The translations under genes and the position numbers were made by a program. 64,000 nt of DNA from Elysia chlorotica. Its lineage: Eukaryota > Mollusca > Gastropoda > Plakobranchidae. Positions within the stretch are counted from its first letter, which is position 1, and the number at the start of each line of letters is the position of its first letter. This document shows, piece by piece, positions 21,701 to 31,924 of the stretch. The notes beneath the pieces are model-generated. The model was not told the origin of the DNA. It made no database searches and saw nothing but the letters and a program-made list of their open reading frames with translations. Location of the stretch: NCBI GenBank assembly GCA_003991915.1, contig RQTK01000012.1, positions 958,655-1,022,654 on the forward strand. Direction: 5' to 3'.

Positions 21701-22431
21701 AGTGATAACGAGTGATAAGCATATAGTATTTTCATCCAATTATATGATGAAAATATGTTGGCTAAAAAAAATGCAAAGAAAGAAAAAGCAAAAGATTGAA
21801 ATACAGCTGGCATTTTCTTAATTACTTCCAGATCTTTCAAAACATTAAAATAAAATTGCAAATGTTTTTTTTCTTTCGCCCATACATTCATTACTTTTTT
21901 TTCATAAAACGTATTTGTCTTTTGCTTGTGTTTATCGAAAAAAGTGTGTGTAAAAATGTTTGTTAAACTCAATTAGTTGCAGCTTTTTCTTTTTTACTTT
22001 TGCCACCAACACAACTTAAATTTGAAATGCTGACGCTTGAAACAATTCTTTTTCTTGTTTTTTTTTTTTGTTATCTCATAGCCACAAATATTTGTTAAAG
22101 CCAACAAACACTCCCTAGTTTTTAACAAGAGTGCCTGCATCATGTGAATGTAATTTAAGACATACACATAAAAATGTTTAAATGAATAACATATCCCTGT
22201 TTCTCATGCATCATTTTTATGCAAAACAAAATCTTGAAAAGAAATGTCTTTGCTTTCTGTATTTAATGAAACCAATGTGTATATTGATCCTCTTGCACTA
22301 CCTCCTCTGTTGTCCTTGCAGCCCCAGCAGCCCTGAAAGAGACGGTGCTTGTCTGCTGTGCTTGCCACTCTGTCCTGGCCAGTCAAGGGAATGTGGAGGC
22401 GTCTTCCAGCACGACTCAGCAGACTCCTTGA
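9642..22431 (+). CDS. ZFYVE27: ZFYVE27 (protrudin) ortholog, complete multi-exon gene
   Basis: Spliced gene assembled by eye: coding exons 9642-9784, 11771-11841, 12485-12659, 13485-13580, 14422-14534, 15046-15125, 15988-16071, 19199-19319, 20437-20486, 21206-21287 and 22322-22431. Every junction has GT/AG ends and phases agree throughout, giving about 374 residues against about 411 in human protrudin. Two optional in-phase exons (14088-14192, 16263-16313) would give up to 426. Seen domains: N-terminal DLSDFVTEVDRF region, hydrophobic segments at about residues 50-93, a hydrophobic hairpin at about 165-195, an acidic linker, a basic helix (ARLMEIKKRRR) and a C-terminal FYVE finger with pairs CHGC, CRHC, CSRC and CCAC. 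Known of the family: an ER protein binding Rab11-GDP, kinesin-1 and VAP, acting in neurite outgrowth and ER-endosome contact. The SFCSRCC and VPRSVFGAT stretches and the order of parts fit protrudin better than other FYVE proteins. The family call is firm; alternative splicing is unknown. Confidence 0.9.
10707..10980 (+). mobile_element. tRNA-derived SINE in first ZFYVE27 coding intron
   Basis: The head GGCTGAATGGCTCAAGGGGT resembles an A box and GGTTTCGAATCCCA a B box with one extra base. The body contains GACTGGTTGGGTCGGTGTCA and GTGTGGCAGTACAAAAATTG, both shared with other copies here. The end is TACGGGCGTAAAATCACC. A near-repeat of TATCTCGCT occurs before and after it, possibly a target duplication. 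Confidence 0.75.
11771..11841 (+). CDS. ZFYVE27: ZFYVE27 exon, first membrane segment
   Basis: Acceptor CATTGCAG, donor G|GTAAAA. It completes the Arg codon and reads WRFWYSTVGVWLL then CNAACLFLSQ, a hydrophobic stretch with aromatic ends that lines up with the first hydrophobic segment of protrudin (RWQMPLCSLL). Length 71, entering in phase 2 and leaving in phase 1. Confidence 0.88.
12103..12411. mobile_element. hAT-like MITE in a ZFYVE27 intron
   Basis: 309 bases bounded by CAGACCTGCCAAC at the left and its exact reverse complement GTTGGCAGGTCTG at the right. CAG-type ends with GCCAAC are familiar in non-autonomous hAT elements. Inside the right half, an AAATTCYCTCTTTG-like unit is repeated about every 26 bases. 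No clear 8-bp target duplication is visible, so the flanks have probably drifted. It lies between the first-membrane-segment exon and the next exon. Confidence 0.7.
12485..12659 (+). CDS. ZFYVE27: ZFYVE27 exon, second membrane segment and cytosolic linker
   Basis: Acceptor CTGCTTCAG, donor AG|GTAAGT. It begins GVMFVLASSLVIAVASLALV, a clear membrane segment, followed by a polar linker containing NNRPAKPSNYEDEPSHLE and ending ETVENFRY. In protrudin a similar charged linker separates the second hydrophobic segment from the conserved stretch before the hairpin. Length 175 keeps the frame with both neighbours. Confidence 0.9.
12890..13345 (+). mobile_element. 3' end of a Jockey-like LINE in a ZFYVE27 intron
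   Basis: One frame reads RLGHTHLTHAFLLRGEEPPQ, then a degenerate CHTCNC segment, then DILVDCPLFHRERNLYLAY and SGPQRLPGYLKDTGVYNRF. This is the typical end of Jockey/CR1-like ORF2 after the RNase H region. A 3' UTR follows (AGGACATCATGGGCAC, then TGACATGCCGTAA) and the end is a short ACTC tail at 13331-13345. The 5' part is missing; a stop interrupts the peptide. Sense orientation with the host gene. Confidence 0.75.
13485..13580 (+). CDS. ZFYVE27: ZFYVE27 exon, conserved pre-hairpin helix
   Basis: Acceptor CTTCTTTCAG, donor AT|GTAAGT. It reads SLIEMHDFVMKSNEYLAYFY then ILKWNAVVPSL. Human protrudin has the same pattern (FLIQLEAFLSRLC, then VLHWENPVVSS), which is the strongest similarity outside the FYVE domain. 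Length 96, phase 2 in and out. Confidence 0.9.
14088..14192 (+). CDS. ZFYVE27: Candidate 35-codon cassette exon of ZFYVE27
   Basis: A stretch open in the required phase lies between two good splice sites: acceptor CTCTCGTTTTAG and donor TC|GTAAGT. It encodes a mostly polar peptide starting LIVGFFERGATTDTKFW and ending KQCKKEK. Its length is exactly divisible by three, so inclusion or skipping both keep the frame. Human protrudin has no counterpart: there the conserved VVSS runs straight into the hairpin, as it does here when this exon is skipped. It may be an alternative exon, a lineage-specific insertion or a chance open stretch. Confidence 0.45.
14422..14534 (+). CDS. ZFYVE27: ZFYVE27 exon, membrane hairpin
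   Basis: Acceptor TACTTTTCCAG, donor A|GTAAGA. Peptide YHVEACVMLLALVMC, then PARWNCFLFINWFFL and CHPHVLK. Two hydrophobic halves are broken by Pro and Arg, fitting the re-entrant hairpin of protrudin that holds the protein in the ER membrane and shapes tubules. Length 113, phase 2 in and phase 1 out. Confidence 0.9.
15046..15125 (+). CDS. ZFYVE27: ZFYVE27 exon, post-hairpin amphipathic stretch
   Basis: I located this exon because the hairpin exon ends in phase 1 while the next one starts in phase 0; this 80-base exon is the only stretch I found that bridges them. Acceptor is a T-rich run followed by AATCCAAG, donor AAG|GTAATA. The peptide CFKYLKEYISTQPSSTQ, then EVNLTEGEK, matches the position and character of human EFFRVVSEYRASLQQ. 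The acceptor is not CAG but has a strong pyrimidine tract. Confidence 0.8.
15988..16071 (+). CDS. ZFYVE27: ZFYVE27 exon, acidic linker
   Basis: Acceptor CATCCACAG, donor GAT|GTAAGT, 28 codons in phase 0. Peptide KEKTSSNKEDVDKDNCDDCE then EKDDDSSD. Protrudin has an acidic linker here that leads into its FFAT motif for binding VAP at the ER. The acidic flank is visible, but no classic FFAT core follows directly in either splice form. Confidence 0.8.
16263..16313 (+). CDS. ZFYVE27: Candidate 17-codon exon of ZFYVE27
   Basis: A phase-0 open stretch between acceptor GAAATGTAG and donor CAT|GTAAGG, encoding AVSRKFKQIVAVVRNLH. It would follow the acidic linker where human protrudin has EEFKDAIEE (the FFAT core). 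KFKQIVA resembles that core only loosely: Glu1, Asp4 and Ala5 are all missing. The acceptor lacks a strong pyrimidine tract, so this may be a minor or chance exon. Inclusion keeps the frame. Confidence 0.4.
16620..17940 (+). pseudogene. Decayed Jockey-like LINE ORF2 (endonuclease end and RT) in a ZFYVE27 intron
   Basis: The 5' part at 16626-16815 reads LLNDVSLSYCHLVNGTFSAL then DLTFVDPSL, the end of an AP-type endonuclease domain. Across 16815-17390 frames alternate, with pieces such as TIRQQKRQSWRS. The part at 17389-17940 is reverse transcriptase: PQQYRPIALTSCLSKLFERM, then FRGKRCTSDHLIRLETFI, then VAIFFDLDKSYDT, where the second Asp of FFDLDKSYD is the motif A position. It breaks off after the VKFGSS stretch, before the YADD motif, so the copy is truncated at both ends and cannot make an active protein. 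Same strand as ZFYVE27. Confidence 0.85.
19199..19319 (+). CDS. ZFYVE27: ZFYVE27 exon, Ser/Asp linker and basic helix
   Basis: Acceptor TTCTGTTTGTAG, donor AGTG|GTATGG. Begins VDMTDEVSDSSMIGLDPSPS and ends KPGMVARLMEIKKRRRQIAS. The last part aligns with human SKVSRLTERLRKRY immediately before the FYVE finger, a short coiled-coil-like helix. Several Ser/Thr residues lie in acidic context and could be phosphorylated (inference). Phase 0 in, phase 1 out. Confidence 0.85.
20437..20486 (+). CDS. ZFYVE27: ZFYVE27 exon, first half of FYVE finger
   Basis: Short 50-base exon, acceptor AATATTTCAG, donor AGA|GTAAGT. Peptide ESCHGCNVSFASILKKR carries the first zinc-binding pair (CHGC) and the conserved hydrophobic-LKKR stretch seen in human CTGCSATFSVLKKRR. 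It joins in phase to the exons on both sides. Confidence 0.9.
21206..21287 (+). CDS. ZFYVE27: ZFYVE27 exon, core of FYVE finger
   Basis: Acceptor CTCCACTAG, donor CAT|GTAAGT. Peptide CYCRHCGYSFCSRCCYQQVP then RSVFGAT. It contains the second (CRHC) and third (CSRC) zinc pairs. The classic FYVE basic motif R(R/K)HHCR is replaced by KKRCYCRHC. Protrudin also has a divergent motif (RRSCSNC) and is reported to bind phosphoinositides atypically, so the lipid preference should not be assumed to be PI3P. Confidence 0.93.
22322..22431 (+). CDS. ZFYVE27: ZFYVE27 last coding exon, end of FYVE finger and stop
   Basis: Acceptor TTGTCCTTGCAG; in phase it reads SPAALKETVLVCCACHSVLA then SQGNVEASSSTTQQTP and TGA at 22429-22431. 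The CCAC supplies the last zinc pair, matching human TVFVCASC. The tail after the finger is about 18 residues and polar, as in vertebrates. Confidence 0.93.
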
Positions 22432-25400
22432 TGCCACTGTTCATGGAGCTAACAGGACAATGACAATTTTCGAAGTTTTTGAATATGTGAAATGATGCAA
22501 ACCTGTAAATGACAGTAATAGTGGACATTTTTTGTCTTAAATGGACATGAGCCAAAGTTTTTTAAATACTCACCACAATTTCTAAGTTGAATTGGTTTTC
22601 TATTGCTCTTAGGCTATTGGTAAGTGCTAAAAGATTTTGGAGCAGCCTTCTATTTGAAGTGCAGAGATACAGTACAAACCTATTTACTGTCACCGCCAGC
22701 ATCAAATGTTATGCAAAAAGGAAAACTGGAAATGGAGACAGATAAGGGACAGCTGAGAGCCAAACTGTTTCCCTTCCACTCTGAGTCCAGAGCACTGGCT
22801 CATTCCTACCAAGACAATCAAAGAAAAAATTATCTGTGGTGGAAAGAATATTCAAGTGTTAAAGTGGGGGAGGGGGAGGTGGGTATACATTGTGAATTAA
22901 GTTTTCTCACCAGTGGTATTATACATGACTTCATGACTAAACAAAATTTGACATTGAATTAAATTTTTTTAAAGTAACTTATATATGTTATTTTTTGTGT
23001 GATAAAATGTAAAATTACAAAGGGGTTATTTAAGTAAATTAACTTTAAATTCTTGTTGAGTCTTAAGATAGTGATGATTGAACCTAAAATGTTTCTGAAC
23101 GTGTGAAACATTTAAACAGACAATGTTTGCATAAACAATTGATTTCATAAAGTATGTTACAAACAGTCAATTTACCAGACATTCATGCTCTGAATGCTGT
23201 TTGATGATCACAATCAATGCTCACAGATTTTATTATCCATTATGCTTGCTTCATAGATGTGTATGTTAACTTCTAAGGTAAAAATCTTGAGAGTAAGGTT
23301 GTGAAGTTTTATACATGTACTGTTTTTTTTCTATTTATTTGAATATTTTGTGCCCCAGTACTCTCAGGATACAGTGAGTTAATCACTGTTATGCCTTTTG
23401 TGGCAACTTAATATAAAATAGTAACAAGTAATTCTTATTTAACTTTTTGTAGCAAACGAAAGTCCAAGTGCTTTATGGTAAAAGTAAGATAACTAAATAG
23501 TTCCCTAACTTTGTACATCTTCTAAACGCAATCTGAAGGGCTAAGATTTGAAAAAAAGACGTGTATTCTAAGATTCAACATATTTATTGCCCTTTTACAA
23601 TTCGGATAAATAATGAAGTGGCTTTCTACATCTCTACATTCAGTTGCTAATTTTCATTTTTTTTTCTTCCCACTAGCTACCTGATAATTTGCAGTTGTAA
23701 AAGTTTACTATAATCAAGCAAACAGCATATTTAACATGATAGAAAATATTGGACTATTCTCATTTACTCTTGCCAGAATATTGTTTTTGCAATTTTGTTT
23801 CTATTTCTAGTCATCTCTAACCAGCATCATTTAATTGAAGACACTTTACGTCAACTCAACAATTAATTTTTAAACTTAAATGCTTATTATTTTACATACA
23901 ATTTTTGATTTTGGAATTATGTAATTTTTTTAAGGTGCAAACTATAATTCTAAAAAATCACATGACATTTTTTTTTAAACCTTTAACTTTGTCCCAAAAT
24001 TGAGCATTAATGAAGAAATCCCTTTATCTGCTCTATAATTCTCTTTATATCCTCACAGCAGGTGCTTATACATTTACATTTGCCATTCTTTTCCTTACTG
24101 CAAACCAATTTACTCCTACCATAACTTTTTCTCTAAGGAAGCTTCACAGGCTTTGTTTATGTTATGTACACTACTAGTGTGTTGATAGGTGACTACACAT
24201 GCCTATACATACATATAACTTGTAAATATGATATTGGCACATTTGGTTTTGCTTTGTGTGCACCTGCACATGTTTTTACAAGTTTATTGTAATATTTCAA
24301 TGTACACAATTTGTACTACCTTTTATGAAAATTTGAATTTTCTTCCCTAACTGTGAGAATTATGTGAAGGGATTTTTGCTGTACAGTGCAGCGTTAGAAA
24401 AATCAGTTTTTACCTTTACCAAACTCTTACAGTTTGCTTTTGCTGATATTGATTTATCATGAAATGCTCATATTCACACAACAAATAATAAGGCACCAAA
24501 TATGGTAAATATTTGAAAAAAAGAAAACACTTGCTAACCTTAAAGAACCCTCCGCCCTAAAAAAACCCCCAAAAAACAACGCAAAAAACAACGAAAAAAG
24601 ACAAAGGAAAACCTAAAAAAAACAAAAATAGAACACCCCCCCCAAAAAAACAACAAATACAAAAACCAAAACCAGAAACAATATCTATGAAACAAAACAA
24701 AAAAAAAACAACAACAATGAAAAAGTCCTAACTAAAGAGCACCTTAATAAGGTACCAACTAGTCTGTGCAGAAATGGCACTATAACTATAAGTATGCTAT
24801 GTCACCAGGTAATTTTATATATTCGTTTTTTTTTTCTAATTTAAGCTAGTCTTTAGTTTTTATGTTGAAGATAATTTTATTCTGGTCTGAAATTATGAAT
24901 TATGAATTTATGCAATTTTTATATCTATTAAAGAAATATGATATTTTACTTACTGCTATGGAAACCATTTTCACCATTATTATACCTTCTTAAGTTTTTC
25001 TCTCTTTGTTGCTACAATTTTTGTGACTTTCAGTTAGTTGCAAGTTGCCTATTTTTAAATTACACTTTGCTTTAGTTTTTTTTTTTTTTTTCCATATCTT
25101 TGTTAATATAACTGAACTAGTCATGCCCAATATGCAATAATGCTTTTTTTGTGTAACTATCATCAGACTAGGTTCAGAGTTTTAAGTTTCACAGCATTTT
25201 GATGTATTAAAAAAAATCACTAGATCATTTACAAACATTAGCAACTATGCATCTTGCCCAGTAGTTTGCAAATGTGGCTAAGCTATTTTTGTTTTTATTA
25301 TTTTTCACACCCCATTACGTCTTGTTTTTTTTATTTTTTTTTAACTAAATTCATTGTTTTTTTTATATGAAATAGCTCTTTGGTATAAACATTTTCACTT

Positions 25401-27360
25401 CTTCAAAGTAAAAGGAGCCAGGTTCTAAAATGGTAACACTTTAAGTGTGCCTGTTTCCCCTGTGACTGCTGCTCAATAAAATGTTATAAACTCGTAATAC
25501 TTTTTACATTCAAGCTTATACCTACATTGTAATACACTCCGTTTTTATCACATTAATTTAATTTTTGCAGATCTAAATCTTAACTTAGCCTTTGATCTCA
25601 TTTTAGGCTCAAAGCCTTTATCTAGACAACTAAAATCCAATAGTTTGACCAGAATAGTGAAAAGGTTCAGTCAATAATTCTTTTTGCTATATAAACTTTT
25701 GAGTTTGAACCTCTTTGCTAACATTGAAATGTACCAGTTCCAAACATTGAAATAAAAAACTGTACCATTACACTAACGCATAGCTTAACATTCACAATTC
25801 TTCAAAAACTCACTCCCCCCCCATCCTTCTTTTCATTTTCCTTATAGATCCATGGCGCTCTTTAAGAGTGTCCAAATACATTATTAATTGTTGAAGTGGG
25901 TCCTAGATAATTATCAATACAGAATTTGATTTTGAGGAAAAAAAACACAAAAAGTATAATTATCGAAGGCAGAAAAAATGCTTGCTATCTTGAAAAAGCT
26001 TTCATTTAACTATTTGTAATCTGTTTATGCATGCAAATCAAATGGCTCTATTTATAAATCAAAACCTGATATAATTACTTATGTAGTAATTAATTTGTGT
26101 TCTTTTCTTTATTTTTATTTGCTACAATATTAAAATCCTTAGATATTTTATTATATGGACATGGTTCTTCTTACAAATGGCATGGCACTGTATTTTTCTC
26201 CTTATCGATTGAATTTTAGTTGTTTTTTGTTTTTTAATAATAAATATGAATCCCACTTCCCACAATGTACTTAACTTACTTCCCAACTTTACTTTGCGTG
26301 CAAAGTTATTTGCATCATGCAATCTCATCCCAATGTATCAGACACATTATTTGTATCAAACAACATCTTGTGTAGCATTCACCACAATTGACAGAAAATT
26401 GGGATGTTTCTTTTGCATTTTTTGTGTGTCTTAAAATATCTATAATGCCCTTTGCAAGGCAGCAAAATTTTATCAGAAAACAAGATGAAAAATTTTCAAT
26501 CTCAGTGTTATAATTACCAATGTATATGTAATTGTAATACAAACAATACAACTGGTGACTTATACACAGGTATTACACAGAATGCAAGACCTTTTTTTCT
26601 GTCAAATACGTAGATGTCAGCTAATTTAATATCTGAATTTCTACCAAACTGTCTTTACGTTCAATGCTTTTTTAGGTTTGTAAATTATATTGCATTTATA
26701 CATGCACATGAATCAAAACTATTGAAATGCACTTTTTGAGCTTACGATTACAGTTTATTCTTTTCCACCTTTCAGGGCTATTTACATGATCATTAAAAGT
26801 AACAGTTTTAGTTTAGCTTATTAGCACCCTTTGCCCTTTGTCTTTACCTATTTAATAAAAATGATTTTCAAACGCAAGACACACAGTTGTTTTTAGAATG
26901 ACCAAGTCTGCAACACAGAACTCTTTGTCCCTTGCTTCTGGTTTATCAATTGTCCTTCATTTTATATATGTAATGCACATTGAGTGAGAGCAAGAACGAC
27001 AAGATGTATGAATGTACATGTAGCTACTTTTTGTTTGTCTGATTGCAAAATATTCCAGGATCTTGTTGCCCCTCATTTTTATAATGTGCTTACCTGTCTT
27101 TTTTTGTCAAGAGCAATAAACCTATCAAAAATATGACTGATTCAAGTGATTATGCAGTCTAGTATGTAGTATTTTAACTTATTTAGTTGGCCAAATGATT
27201 TTAGTAATAAAGTATGATATCAATTTGTCATATGGTGTTTTTTTCTCCAATCAAATGAAAATTGTATATTTTTACACAATGTCTCTATTTTAACGAAAAA
27301 GTATTTCACGCAAGGTTATAGAAATGTCTGAAAGTGTAAACTCCCGAGTTACACATGTGT
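22432..27360 (+). other. AT-rich, gene-free stretch; possible long ZFYVE27 3' UTR
   Basis: No coding exon, transposon ORF or long microsatellite is recognisable over nearly 5 kb. It contains many T runs, A/C-rich tracts around 24540-24720, and AATAAA signals including 25474-25480 and 27114-27119. Microsatellites restart at 27380. A long 3' UTR ending near one of the AATAAA signals is plausible, but I cannot see a transcript end from sequence alone. Confidence 0.35.
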
Positions 27361-27379
27361 TGCTAATACATAGAACGTA

Positions 27380-27381
27380 TT

Positions 27382-27421
<40 letters not shown>

Positions 27422-27786
27422 AGGGGGGGGGGGCTTCTTGGTTGAAAAAAATCAAGTAAATATTGTTGGTAACACATTTAACGTTAGAACAGCCCTTGAT
27501 AAAACACAATGAAACAGTCATCGACCTGAACTGAAGGGCGTTTTATTTAAAAAAGAAACAGGTTAATTTCAATATGGAAATCCTTTTTAATTTATTGGGC
27601 CTTCCTCAGTAATGCAACACAATTGTTGTTCTTGTTCCTCATATTCCTACTCCTTCCCTCCTCGATGCTGGTTTTGTAGTTTTTTTTCTTTGTCATAGTA
27701 ATCATCTCCATCACTATAGTCATTGTCGGCGTTATTTTTATTATTTTTGTTATTTTTAGTTTTCCTTAATAATAATAATAATAATA

Positions 27787-27838
<52 letters not shown>

Positions 27839-28066
27839 CCCGCAAGTGTTCTTTTTTTTTCATTTTTGTCATGCTTTGTGTATTTAATTCACTCTTTTTA
27901 TTTTTTATTCTTCTTCTTCTTCTTCTTCTTCTTCTTCTTCTTCTTCTTCTTCTTCGCTGTCATCATCTATTATGTTATATATTATTATTATTATTATTAT
28001 TATTATTTATTATTATTATTATTATTATTATAAANAANAANAANAANAATAATAATAATAATAATA
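27380..28066 (+). repeat. Simple-repeat cluster: (GA)n, (AAT)(ATT)n, (TTC)n, (ATT)n/(AAT)n with Ns
   Basis: (GA)n at 27381-27421 followed by a G run; an AAT-to-ATT palindrome at 27767-27837; (TTC)n at 27908-27955; (ATT)n turning into (AAT)n at 27979-28066, with N at 28035, 28038, 28041, 28044 and 28047. Confidence 0.95.
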
Positions 28067-29094
28067 GTCTAGACTCGCGGGCAATTTATTGATGTCGCTC
28101 TAGCATTAGCGCCTGATTACTGAAATTGAAAAAAACATAACAGGAACCGAAATTATTCAGTCTAATTAACTATACGAAAATGAGTATGATTTTCCGTTTG
28201 AACAAAAAGGTAGGAAGACATTATCGGATACATTGAAAAAATAAAACTAGCAAACGAAAACAAGATTTTTATCCTCTACAGTTTTTCATTAAATAGCTCT
28301 AATTTACATAGAAAAGTGCGGCGCTTGAATTTTTCTTCCCTTGCCTATCTACAAGAAAATTACCTTTCTGTAATTAATGTACTGAAGATATAAAACAAAA
28401 CATGTCATGCTTCCCTCTTTGAGTTTTATAAACACCTATACCGGTAACTATAATACTTATTTTTTTCCCTCCAACGACACTATGTCTTTGCTGAAAACAT
28501 TGTTTAAAGTTAAAAATGTTTACTACACATGCGCATCCTTCGACTTCATAATCCCCACGACAACAGAGCTATGACCTTTGGCAATTTTTTTTTAGAAAAG
28601 AGCAGCCTAATGAGACTCGCAGATCTGATGATGGAAGCTGAGCTACTTCCTGCAATGCATGGACAAAGCCTTGTAAGAACTGGAGGTAGTAATTGTTTCT
28701 CCAATCATGTCGTTGCTATCAACGTTGTATCAGTTGAAAAAGCAGAACGAATGAAACAATGGTGAAAGTACCACAAATACTTGTACAGATACCATGTAAT
28801 GTTCAATATTATATGATATATCCCTTTTTAAAAAAAATGAATCCGATGATGAGTTAAAAAGGCGTCATTGATTCAGTGTTAAAGAAACGCAAACAAGTAG
28901 GCAGATAGATAAACCAGGGGAGCTTTTTTCCCCCTCCAAAACAGCGACATTCATGAAATTAGATCCTAGAAATTAGAGATGACCACACGATAACAAATCG
29001 TGCAATGAGAAAATAATTTAGTGCAGGTTCCTGTTTGAGATTCTACTGCAATATCTTAGTACTTTGGAGATGAAAAATTTTATTAATTGTACGC

Positions 29095-29190
29095 CTCAAG
29101 TTTTCCAGAGAAATCCCATACGAAGACAGGCATGGACCATGGACATCCTGCTCTTCAGTCAAGACCACTGCCGACTGAGCTATTCAGTGC
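29095..29190 (-). mobile_element. tRNA-like SINE head, minus strand
   Basis: Minus strand reads GAATAGCTCAGTCGGCAGTG then GTCTTGACTGAAGAGCAGGA, a good A box and anticodon-arm-like stretch. The B box is degraded, so this is not a functional tRNA gene. Confidence 0.5.
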
Positions 29191-29924
29191 CCGCCTTTGA
29201 AAAAAAAAAACTATTGCCATACCAACTTAGAACGATTAAGCTGCATCGGTAACAAAGTAATACATGTACTATCATCATACAGATTTTAAGCAATGTGACA
29301 CAGTAATGAAATAAAGGTAAAATTATGATGAAAAGTGTTACTTTTTTTCCTCCCCAAAACCTCAATACATTTAATAAAAACAGATTTGATAGTGTTACAT
29401 ACAAGATTACATAAAAAAACCCGCCAAGTTTATCACTTTTAACAACAATTTCTGTCGGAACCACGTACTTAAGTAAGAAAAAGAACGCTTTTAAATATCC
29501 AATAAGGTGGTTGTTCACCAGAGCGACGGGTCAAGTTTCAATGACCTTTGTGTGCTCTAAATAAAGGAGTGTCCTCGAGCATATGGACATCAAAAGAAGA
29601 AAATTAAACTACTGACGACAGAAGCACTAAAATGATTGTTACAAATTTGCAGTATATACAATTACCACTAATAGCCGAATCTTTTAGAAATTTTAGGAGC
29701 ATGAAGCCGTCAATTTTGAAAGAAATTTTCCGGAGCCTTGTTCTTTGAACCGATTCAAAGTATTTACTGAGGATATGTGTGTCTTATAATAGTACGAGTG
29801 CATGTTTCTATGCACCGCCTTTTGAGTTGCATGATAATTTTTTTTTATCGATAAACACGACTTTTCTGAAATAGAATCATGTTGTTGTTATTATTATACT
29901 TTATAAGGTCCCAAAGGCGAAAAG

Positions 29925-30095
29925 AGTCGATGAAAAGTAGACTAGTTCGGTAGCGTTAAGAATGCGAGGCTCCTCTCGTCTTTGATCTCCAGAGTTTAGG
30001 TTTCATCCGTAAACATTTCGGTCCACTGTGACAAATGAGTCTGTGGGGGAGGTTTTCCTACCTATTAACACAGCAACACGTGGCCCGTTATAAGC
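29925..30095 (+). mobile_element. Probable tRNA-derived SINE
   Basis: GACTAGTTCGGTAGCGTTAA then AATGCGAGGCTCCTCTCG and TTAGGTTTCATCCGTAAAC look like a drifted A box, anticodon arm and B box. The body after it (GTGGGGGAGGTTTTCCTACC) is not shared with the other SINEs here. Confidence 0.4.
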
Positions 30096-31826
30096 CGCGA
30101 TGCAGGGCCCGACAAGGTGTCAGCGAAAATCGGTTTATAATTTGGAGATGGGGAGTAAGAGGCTGGACCAGAGAGCTCAGGGAAATGTTAGTATAATTAT
30201 GTTCCTCCAAAGATTGCTCCAAAGCACAAACCCTGTTACCAAGAAGGAAGAGAAATGTAACACTGACCCATTTTCTTTAACTTCACAGGTGAGCACCTTT
30301 GGGGTGGAGGGGGGGGGTGGGGGTGGAAGAGAAGATAACCACAAACATCAGTTGAACTGATCCCACCAACGCATGATTCATTCAGTTCCTTTTCTTTTCT
30401 ACATGTACCACTCTACTGGAAGCTTGGGATAAACTTGCTAACAATTTCACTCATTCAAATTAAAAGTTGTTTACGATTTTGGTAAACTACTTGGATCAAC
30501 AGCTTTGGTTTCTCCCACGTCTCCTATTGGGTTGAAAGCGTACTGAAGTTCAAAAACTAGAAAAAAAACCCACTATTCCCTCAACATAAATATGTACATT
30601 TCTCAAGCACTGATGTTTCGCTTTTTGAAAAATCAATGTACTCAAAGTTTTTAGAAGGCATTAGTTTTGTGATGAACTTTATCCCTTAACATATAACCGC
30701 CTTTAGCTATTATGTGTACATTATAATTATTTACAGTTTTCCGAAGTTTGTGCAACAGCCATGCCTTCACCTTCAGTTGTCTTTGTCCAAGCAATATTCC
30801 CCAAACGATATTTTCTCGCCTACTTCTTTTAGAGTTAAGAATACTGACTCTGGCCAGAAAATCAAATGTGCCGATTTAAGGCTGTACGCATATGTGTATT
30901 ATGTTTGATTGTCGGTAGAAATTATAAGGGCAGTGACAATTTCGAATGTGTGGCTTAAATTAAAGCAATTTTCTAAAAAGAGCTTTGTTTCCTTTTTTCT
31001 TATAATCAAAATAAAAAAGCTTCCCAAAAGACATAGTATGAAACTAGTAAGATTTAGTTACCTTCAAGGCATCACTAATAAACCAAAACAACAACAACAA
31101 CAAAAACAAATCAATAAAATGAACAAAACAAAACTAAAGACAAAGTCACTGAAGGAGACAAACATTCGCATTTAGCGTCAACGTGACCTATATAATTCAA
31201 CTTTTATGCATACTTGATCAGAGTAGGATGAGTGGGCTGATCAATACAATATTCTCTGATAATATTGATGATAAAAAAATGAACAGTAAATTTAGAACAT
31301 CATAATAATAGTATCAGGGCAGTTATATCGAAAAAACAAAACAAAAGCAATAACAACACATTTTCTTACCCTTAGTAAAAAAAAAAAAAAACTTCTTCAG
31401 ATATTTCCGCTCTAAACAGGGTTACTGAGTACAAGATTGAGATAAATATTTTTAACTTGAACTTACAGTGGAGAAATAAGAAGATAAATGTTCGTAAGGA
31501 CAAAGTAATGTATATTTTATAAAGATGATACAGAGTCACTCTACCCCCGAAGGGGCAACGATTCTCATCAATGTTTTAGTCGAAATTTCAATATTCTCAG
31601 TAAAATTAGTATAAATTGTAGTTTATTACACATACTTATGCATATATACATTAGTTAGGAACAAGTTTGCTACTTTTCCTAATAATAGTTGACATAAAAA
31701 GCAGTCCCTTTACACCTTTTCTTGAAACTAAGCAGATGCTTATTTAAAATGTATTTAAAGCAGCATTATTCCGGTCCATGTGTTGGTTTCACATGTCTCT
31801 GGCGAGCTAACGTGTTCCCATCACCA

Positions 31827-31879
31827 TTCGTCTACCCGTGTGCCATTGTCTCTGCCTGTTTATCATCCTCCTCCCCAGC

Positions 31880-31924
<45 letters not shown>

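Larger units (their letters stand above)
28067..31826. other. Intergenic DNA with two SINE-like heads
   Basis: Apart from tRNA-like heads near 29095 and 29925, I see only short open frames without family resemblance and A/C-rich tracts (31085-31140, 31376). Confidence 0.5.

Noticed and set aside
22624-22962. 112-codon open frame after the ZFYVE27 stop
   Set aside because: No recognisable domain and no splice or start context. It lies in the likely 3' UTR; its length is possible by chance in this composition.
28529-28765. 78-codon open frame with normal-looking composition
   Set aside because: I recognise no family and see no flanking exons; kept as unexplained rather than called a gene.
30100-30300. 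Open frame ending at a CAG|GTGAGC donor-like site
   Set aside because: The donor is good but there is no acceptor, partner exon or known domain; it overlaps the end of a probable SINE.
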